Origin: Henriciella barbarensis
Lineage (GTDB): Bacteria > Pseudomonadota > Alphaproteobacteria > Caulobacterales > Hyphomonadaceae
Assembly (NCBI RefSeq): GCF_003576345.1
Contig: NZ_QWGB01000008.1
Coordinates: forward strand, 62,001-126,000
Length of the DNA stretch: 64,000 nt
Direction of reading: 5' to 3'
The notes beneath the pieces are model-generated. The model was not told where the DNA came from and made no database searches. It was given only the letters and a program-made list of their open reading frames with translations. This document shows, piece after piece, positions 59,600 through 64,000 of this stretch (within the stretch, counting starts at the first letter, position 1; each line of letters opens with the position of its first letter). A program made the position numbers and the translations under genes.

Positions 59600-62266
59600 C
59601 TATTCAGGTGGGTGCCCCAAAAGCGAAGTGTCGCGGAAGCTAAGCCTGTGCAATTTGGACGGAGGGACTAGATCCTCCCAGCCTTCTCGTATCGCAACTT
59701 CGGCTACTGGTTCCAGCGTCTTCAGAACGAGTTCGAATGCATCTCCCGGCGCGACTGCAAAAGCATATAGAGCCGCAGTGCTATTTTCTGTCTGCGGTAC
59801 TAATTCGCCATCCTGCATTGCTTCCGATCCGGTCAGGTTTGCCGATATATGTGGCCAAGGAATACGGATCGTCGCACGTGTTTCGGTGGACGAATAATTT
59901 TGCGCCAGAACTCTGATCTCGTTTTTCGTACGGGCCACTGTTTCGACGACAATCGTATCTGAAACTTCAATACCGCGCCTCAAGCGGCCTGTTTCCATAA
60001 GCGGATAGACCCCTTCTTTCGCGGCCCGCGCGGACCGGGCAACATCCTCTCCGGTGGACGCAATGATGGCATAGTTGAAAGTACGCTCTGGCATCCCCGA
60101 ATAGAGTTCGTTTTCTTTTCCGCGATAATGCGGTTGGGCGTTCATGAGGAAGTGATCAACGAAGGTTTCGCCCCATTCGCGGCCAGAAAGCCCTTGGTCG
60201 AGAAGCACAATACCGCGGTCGTTTTCGAGGTGATGACTGGACCAAAGCGACGCTGGCGCAATTGTCTCGTTGAGCCCCAGGTAAAGGTGGTCGTGCGAGG
60301 CTCGGACATCTTCCATACCGCGGCCAGTTCTCGGGCGATCGCGGTCGTAACCGAAAGGTGTTCCGCGAATCGATTTTTCTATCGGCTCTTCCAGGTCGTG
60401 CCTTGCGACCAGCATGCGACCGTACGGGACATTTTTTGAAACTGTCTGAAAGCGTAACTGGTCACCCGTATGCGGTATGAACACAAATCGCTCGAAGTGG
60501 CTTCCGTCATCAGCAACGCTGGTAACTTGCACCATCGTGTAGACGTTGCCCCGGTACTGCTTGAATTCGGCTTCGATTTCTGAGGTGCGCCCGATCACTT
60601 CACGCCCCGTCCGGGGCGCCAGAAGGTCTGTTGGACTAAAATTCTGCTCCGGCGTCTGATGATCGGCATACCAGACCAGTTCATTCAGGCGCCCTTCTAT
60701 CAGCTTTACCATTCCATCACTCTGAAGTGAGACAATATCGCCAGAGCGTAGATCGAACTCGACTTTCAGGCTGTCTGTTTCAACGGTACCGTCGAAGGGC
60801 TCTTCCATTGGCAGCTCATGCGCCGCGCTTTCCAGTTCGACAGTTCCCATTGCTTCGAGCTTGCCTTGACACCAGACGCCGTCTTCCAGCATCGACGCTT
60901 CGCACACCGAATTGGCAGGCCGAGTCTGCGTCGCTGCCCAGAAAAACGGATATTCGCGCCGCCATGCTACAGGATCGAATGCGTAGCCATGTCCAAAATA
61001 ATCATGCATCTCGTCAAGACGCTCGTTCGCCGATCTGTCTCGGTCCGTATAATTCCAGTCGCCGTCGCCCTGGAAGGCGTCACCGGCGCCCGCGCCCCAC
61101 TGCAAAGCCCGGTCGGCATTAAGGAGCAGCAGCCACCAAATGTCGTCCAGACGCTGAGCCGGATAGTTATCGGCCCTCTCCAGCGACTGAAGCGAGGCCG
61201 CTATTTCAGTCGCCACAAGCCGGGACTCCGTTGCACGGAATCCCTGTTTGACTTGCGGCAGGTTTCCCCAGAACGCATTGTAGGCAAACAGACTTGGGGT
61301 CGTGATAGTCTCCAGCTCATCCTGATCGAGATCGCTAGAGAAAACGCTGTCCCAATAGTCATTCAGCGTGCCGAGGCAGGAGGCCCTGCTGGTCTGATCA
61401 GTTACCTCTCGGGTCATTTCCTGTAGGCGCTGGGGGTCTTCAGGTTTTGCTGAATAGTCGCCGGCACCAATCGGCCAAACAAACGGTATCTCAGGCTGGT
61501 ACGGGATCTCGGGATAGAGTTCCCGCATCATGTGTTCTCGCCAATGCTGCGGCAACGGACCCGTTTCGCGATAGCTGATCCGCCATTGCGCATAATTGTT
61601 CATCGACGCGACAGTGATCCTCGCACCGCTGATAGCCTGCAGATAATAGAGCTGATCTCTGGTCTCTGCATTTCGCACGTGCATCATCGTGCGGATGTCC
61701 AGAAGATCGAGATATTCTGCCATATTGGGCGTGACGCCTAGAACGTCGATAAACCAGGCATTGTCGGGCCTTATGCCGAGCACGTCCTCAAACCACCCGG
61801 CCCCGCTACGCCCCATTCTCATGATTGTTGCCGCCTGAACCAAAGACGGCTCAAACTCAAGCATGAAAGCGTTGGCAATAGAGACCTTGCCGGTGCCAAG
61901 TGCGGCTCGGAAGCGTTTAAAGTCGGCTGGCGCCAGCTCTTTCATGGCGATGGCCGTTGGAACTTCGGAGAAGCTGAAAGGGTATCCAACATTCTCCTGC
62001 GCTTCCAGAAGCGAGCCATAGTTATTGACCATGTAGTTTCGCTCGTGAGCAAACCCCGTCAGCCAGCCGGTCGCAGTGCCGTGCGAGTTTGGAACGATCC
62101 AGACAGGGTTTGCCGCCGCCTCGCACGACTGCGTCTCGAACAAATCGATCGCCTGGTCGCTATTGGCCGCTTGTGGCTGAACTTCCGCAGAAACGGCGGC
62201 GCTCAAAACACTGATGAATGCGCCTAACCAGCCAATGCAACGTGCGAGCCGTCTATGTTGCATCAT
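59600..62266 (-). CDS. Secreted GH38-like (alpha-mannosidase family) protein with altered metal site
   Basis: An 888-residue exported protein with signal peptide (MMQHRRLARCIGWLGAF... ending SAVSA). The N-terminal domain follows the GH38 outline: VPNSHGTATGWLT aligns with the metal-binding SHxDxGW, FSEVPTAI with the E-strand, GKVSIANAFMLEF with the GRLEIxxGxxVxxDE strand, and WFIDVLGVTPNMAEYL with the WxxDxFGHS nucleophile segment, where Asp is kept. The zinc-ligand Asp of SHxD is Thr here. The C-terminal half (PNSHGT aside) is beta-rich like GH38 barrels. It may be a divergent glycosidase or an inactive binding protein. AAGG lies 9 bases before the ATG. It is convergent with the SulP gene; no sugar genes adjoin. 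Confidence 0.6.
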   Translation of the reverse strand: MMQHRRLARCIGWLGAFISVLSAAVSAEVQPQAANSDQAIDLFETQSCEAAANPVWIVPNSHGTATGWLTGFAHERNYMVNNYGSLLEAQENVGYPFSFSEVPTAIAMKELAPADFKRFRAALGTGKVSIANAFMLEFEPSLVQAATIMRMGRSGAGWFEDVLGIRPDNAWFIDVLGVTPNMAEYLDLLDIRTMMHVRNAETRDQLYYLQAISGARITVASMNNYAQWRISYRETGPLPQHWREHMMRELYPEIPYQPEIPFVWPIGAGDYSAKPEDPQRLQEMTREVTDQTSRASCLGTLNDYWDSVFSSDLDQDELETITTPSLFAYNAFWGNLPQVKQGFRATESRLVATEIAASLQSLERADNYPAQRLDDIWWLLLLNADRALQWGAGAGDAFQGDGDWNYTDRDRSANERLDEMHDYFGHGYAFDPVAWRREYPFFWAATQTRPANSVCEASMLEDGVWCQGKLEAMGTVELESAAHELPMEEPFDGTVETDSLKVEFDLRSGDIVSLQSDGMVKLIEGRLNELVWYADHQTPEQNFSPTDLLAPRTGREVIGRTSEIEAEFKQYRGNVYTMVQVTSVADDGSHFERFVFIPHTGDQLRFQTVSKNVPYGRMLVARHDLEEPIEKSIRGTPFGYDRDRPRTGRGMEDVRASHDHLYLGLNETIAPASLWSSHHLENDRGIVLLDQGLSGREWGETFVDHFLMNAQPHYRGKENELYSGMPERTFNYAIIASTGEDVARSARAAKEGVYPLMETGRLRRGIEVSDTIVVETVARTKNEIRVLAQNYSSTETRATIRIPWPHISANLTGSEAMQDGELVPQTENSTAALYAFAVAPGDAFELVLKTLEPVAEVAIREGWEDLVPPSKLHRLSFRDTSLLGHPPE

Positions 62267-62432
62267 ACCGAAAAACCTTCAAAGACGGGCAATATACGCA
62301 CTGTGATTGCGGCAAGTACCCGCGCCGAGGCGTAATATCAACGAACCGCAAGGTTGTGCAAAACCTCATAACAGCGCAAAACTTTTAGAGGCTTATCGCG
62401 GTTGTCGGGCAGACGTCGCCGAAATGTGCGTT

Positions 62433-62442
62433 GGGGGGGGGG
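62433..62442 (+). repeat. G10 homopolymer before the histidine kinase start
   Basis: Ten consecutive G residues run from 62433 to 62442, ending 7 bases before ATG 62450 and one base before ATG 62444. The run itself provides the Shine-Dalgarno function. Homopolymers of this length are prone to slippage, so its length could tune or switch translation. Confidence 0.85.
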
Positions 62443-62449
62443 CATGCGG

Positions 62450-64000
62450 ATGCCAGAGCAGAAAGACGCACTACGCATTCAGTTTGAACAGGCCCGCCTC
62501 TTGCGCGACAATGTCGTGCGGTCCTGTTTGTTCGTCGAGGCAGTGATTATCTATCTGACGATCATGATCGTCGCTTTCGGCAAACCCGAATTTGCGGCGC
62601 TCTGGTTCGGCGTTGCCTCAGCCATGGTGGGCGTCACCTATGCGCATGCCAAGCTCAATCCGCGCGGCGCGCTCACGGCGGCGAACTACAAGCAGTATCT
62701 TCGTGGTCACATTGTCATTTGCAGTCTGACCGGGCTGATATGGGCGTTCTTTGCCTGCCTGCAGGTCGACGGGAATGACCTTCTGTCCCTGTTCGTCGCC
62801 AGCAATATAGTTTTCGCTATTACTGTGGGTGGCATGCTGCCGGGTTCAGAATACCGCCCAGGCTTTATTGCCCTTTCGTCCTGCACAATCCTGCCATTCG
62901 CCGCTTACTGGATCTACGCGCTTGATGGCGGCACGCAAATGGCGGCGATCGGCATCATTCTATACTACCTGTTCGGTATAATGGTGAGCGGCCAGACAGA
63001 CCGGGATACGCGCGACGGCATCATCGCACGCAGGAACCAGGCGCTGACCGACCAGCTTGTCGAACGCAACCGGCAGATTGAAAAGGTCAGCGAGGAACGT
63101 ACGCGTTTTCTCGCTGCGACTAGCCACGACCTTTCACAACCGCTGCACGCGCAAGGCTTCTTCATCGAAACGCTGCGCAAAGAATTGACGAGCGAACGGC
63201 AGAAAGAGCTGCTCGATCAGATTGATTCAACCCGGCAGGGATTGAGCGACCTGCTGCGCGGCATCGTGGACATCACAAGGATCGATAGCGGCGCCGTCGT
63301 TCCCGACGTTCAGACGGTGGATCTTGCAACTGTGCTGGCACCGCTGATTCAACAGATTTCAACGCAGGCTGAGATAGGGGGATTAACATTCGAGACCGTG
63401 ACCGAGTCCGTTTTCGCCAAAACGGACCCTGTGTTGCTCTGCCGGATTATCAGCAATCTTCTCTCGAATGCGCTTCGCTACACGCCGCCCCCAGGGCAGG
63501 TTAGCTTGAGGCTGGGATCGTCCGACGGCACGCCAATGATCGAGATCACAGACACCGGACCCGGTATCCCCGAAGATCAGCAGGACAGCGTTTTCGAGGA
63601 ATATGTTCGGCTCAGCCCTTCCGGACAAGCGGCGAAGCCCGGCCTCGGCCTCGGGCTCTCCATTGTTCGGCGGTTGGCCGATTTACTCGATATTGAACTG
63701 ACGATGGACTCTGCTCCGGGGCGCGGGACGCGCTGGGCGCTCACTTTGCCTGCCGGACATGAGACGGCTGCCAATACTGTTGACCGGCCTCGGGACACCG
63801 CATCTTTCGACGCGGCCCCTTTCTGCATCATTGTCGATGATATGAAACCCGTGCGCGATGGGATGAATGCACTCCTGACCAGTTGGGGCTGCAGAACCTA
63901 CACCGCCGCCAATGGTATGCAGGCAACCCGTCTATTGAGCGCAAGTGCGCAAACGCCCGATATCCTTCTGATCGACAGGCGCCTCGGTCCAGGCCTGGAC
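62450..64000 (+). CDS. Hybrid sensor histidine kinase (C-terminus beyond the window)
   Basis: The frame is open to the right edge, giving 517 residues. Six hydrophobic helices in residues about 20-190 form the membrane sensor, a short coiled coil (RNQALTDQLVERNRQIEKVSEERT) follows, then the HisKA box FLAATSHDLSQPLHAQGFF with His226, and the ATPase with N-box NLLSNALRYTPP, DTGPGIP and GLGLGLSIV. From residue about 460 a receiver domain begins (CIIVDDMKPVRDG, DILLIDRRL) and is cut off, so phosphorelay to an internal Asp is expected. SHDLxQPLHA is typical of hybrid kinases that pair with LuxR-type regulators. ATG 62450 suits the G10 ribosome site; ATG 62444 is possible. Signal unknown. Confidence 0.92.
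   Translation, partial: MPEQKDALRIQFEQARLLRDNVVRSCLFVEAVIIYLTIMIVAFGKPEFAALWFGVASAMVGVTYAHAKLNPRGALTAANYKQYLRGHIVICSLTGLIWAFFACLQVDGNDLLSLFVASNIVFAITVGGMLPGSEYRPGFIALSSCTILPFAAYWIYALDGGTQMAAIGIILYYLFGIMVSGQTDRDTRDGIIARRNQALTDQLVERNRQIEKVSEERTRFLAATSHDLSQPLHAQGFFIETLRKELTSERQKELLDQIDSTRQGLSDLLRGIVDITRIDSGAVVPDVQTVDLATVLAPLIQQISTQAEIGGLTFETVTESVFAKTDPVLLCRIISNLLSNALRYTPPPGQVSLRLGSSDGTPMIEITDTGPGIPEDQQDSVFEEYVRLSPSGQAAKPGLGLGLSIVRRLADLLDIELTMDSAPGRGTRWALTLPAGHETAANTVDRPRDTASFDAAPFCIIVDDMKPVRDGMNALLTSWGCRTYTAANGMQATRLLSASAQTPDILLIDRRLGPGLD

Noticed and set aside
62307-62546. 79-codon frame crossing the G10 tract
   Set aside because: Overlaps the start of the histidine kinase in another frame and has no recognisable features.
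1-64000. CRISPR arrays, tRNA/rRNA genes, integrases and transposases
   Set aside because: None seen: no regularly spaced repeats, no cloverleaf or rRNA-like segments noticed, and no recombinase-like reading frames.

Overview
The window reads as chromosome of a free-living, probably aquatic alphaproteobacterium, closest in style to the Hyphomonadaceae/Maricaulales-Caulobacterales-Sphingomonadales group. Supporting signs are a complete imuA-imuB-dnaE2 mutagenesis cassette behind a GAAC-N7-GAAC (alphaproteobacterial type) LexA box, three TonB-dependent receptors and one sulfotransferase with TPR repeats, an RskA-type anti-sigma/ECF locus, and many acyl-CoA/P450/hydrolase genes. The genus is inferred, not proven. 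I see no rRNA, tRNA, CRISPR array, phage or insertion sequence; gene density is high and base composition is even apart from one AT-rich intergenic stretch near 28.2-28.4 kb.

Layout. 0-1.8 kb (minus): a PLP fold-type III enzyme, cut by the window edge, and a D-arabinono-lactone oxidase-like flavoenzyme in a stop/start-overlapping pair. 1.9-7.8 kb (plus): SOS-controlled imuA-imuB-dnaE2; dnaE2 carries an in-frame palindromic repeat of about 240 bp. 7.9-12.2 kb: an RND adaptor/pump pair. 12.2-17.5 kb: GH13 alpha-glucosidase, cytochrome P450, membrane diguanylate cyclase, enoyl-CoA hydratase. 17.6-21.3 kb: YadA-like adhesin, ECF sigma factor, RskA-type anti-sigma factor and a degenerate second sigma factor. 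21.5-28.2 kb: SSS symporter with its small subunit, a polyproline lipoprotein plus DUF4331 protein, a DUF4198 protein, and a BCCT transporter. 28.5-34.4 kb: TonB receptor with TPR-sulfotransferase, and an alpha/beta-hydrolase fused to a flavin reductase whose hydrolase nucleophile is lost. 34.6-41 kb: a small membrane protein and a complete tripartite RND efflux system (pump, adaptor, NodT-type outer-membrane factor).

41-54.9 kb looks like a lipid/ester catabolic island: acyl-CoA synthetase, LuxR-type regulator, acyl-CoA dehydrogenase, a TonB receptor whose signal peptide is frameshifted, then a minus-strand TonB receptor-hydrolase-MFS unit preceded by an AraC regulator, and an enoyl-CoA hydratase. 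54.8-59.6 kb is a BigR/SqrR-like reactive-sulfur locus: divergent YeeE/YedE pair versus peroxiredoxin, ArsR repressor, persulfide dioxygenase-like metallohydrolase and SulP permease. 59.6-64 kb: a secreted GH38-like protein with an altered metal site and the start of a hybrid histidine kinase behind a G10 tract.

The most unusual items are the repeat inside dnaE2, the nucleophile-less hydrolase/flavin-reductase fusion, the EF-hand-like loops in a TonB receptor, the frameshifted receptor, and the sigma/anti-sigma/adhesin module. I do not see one single, clearly new multi-gene system.
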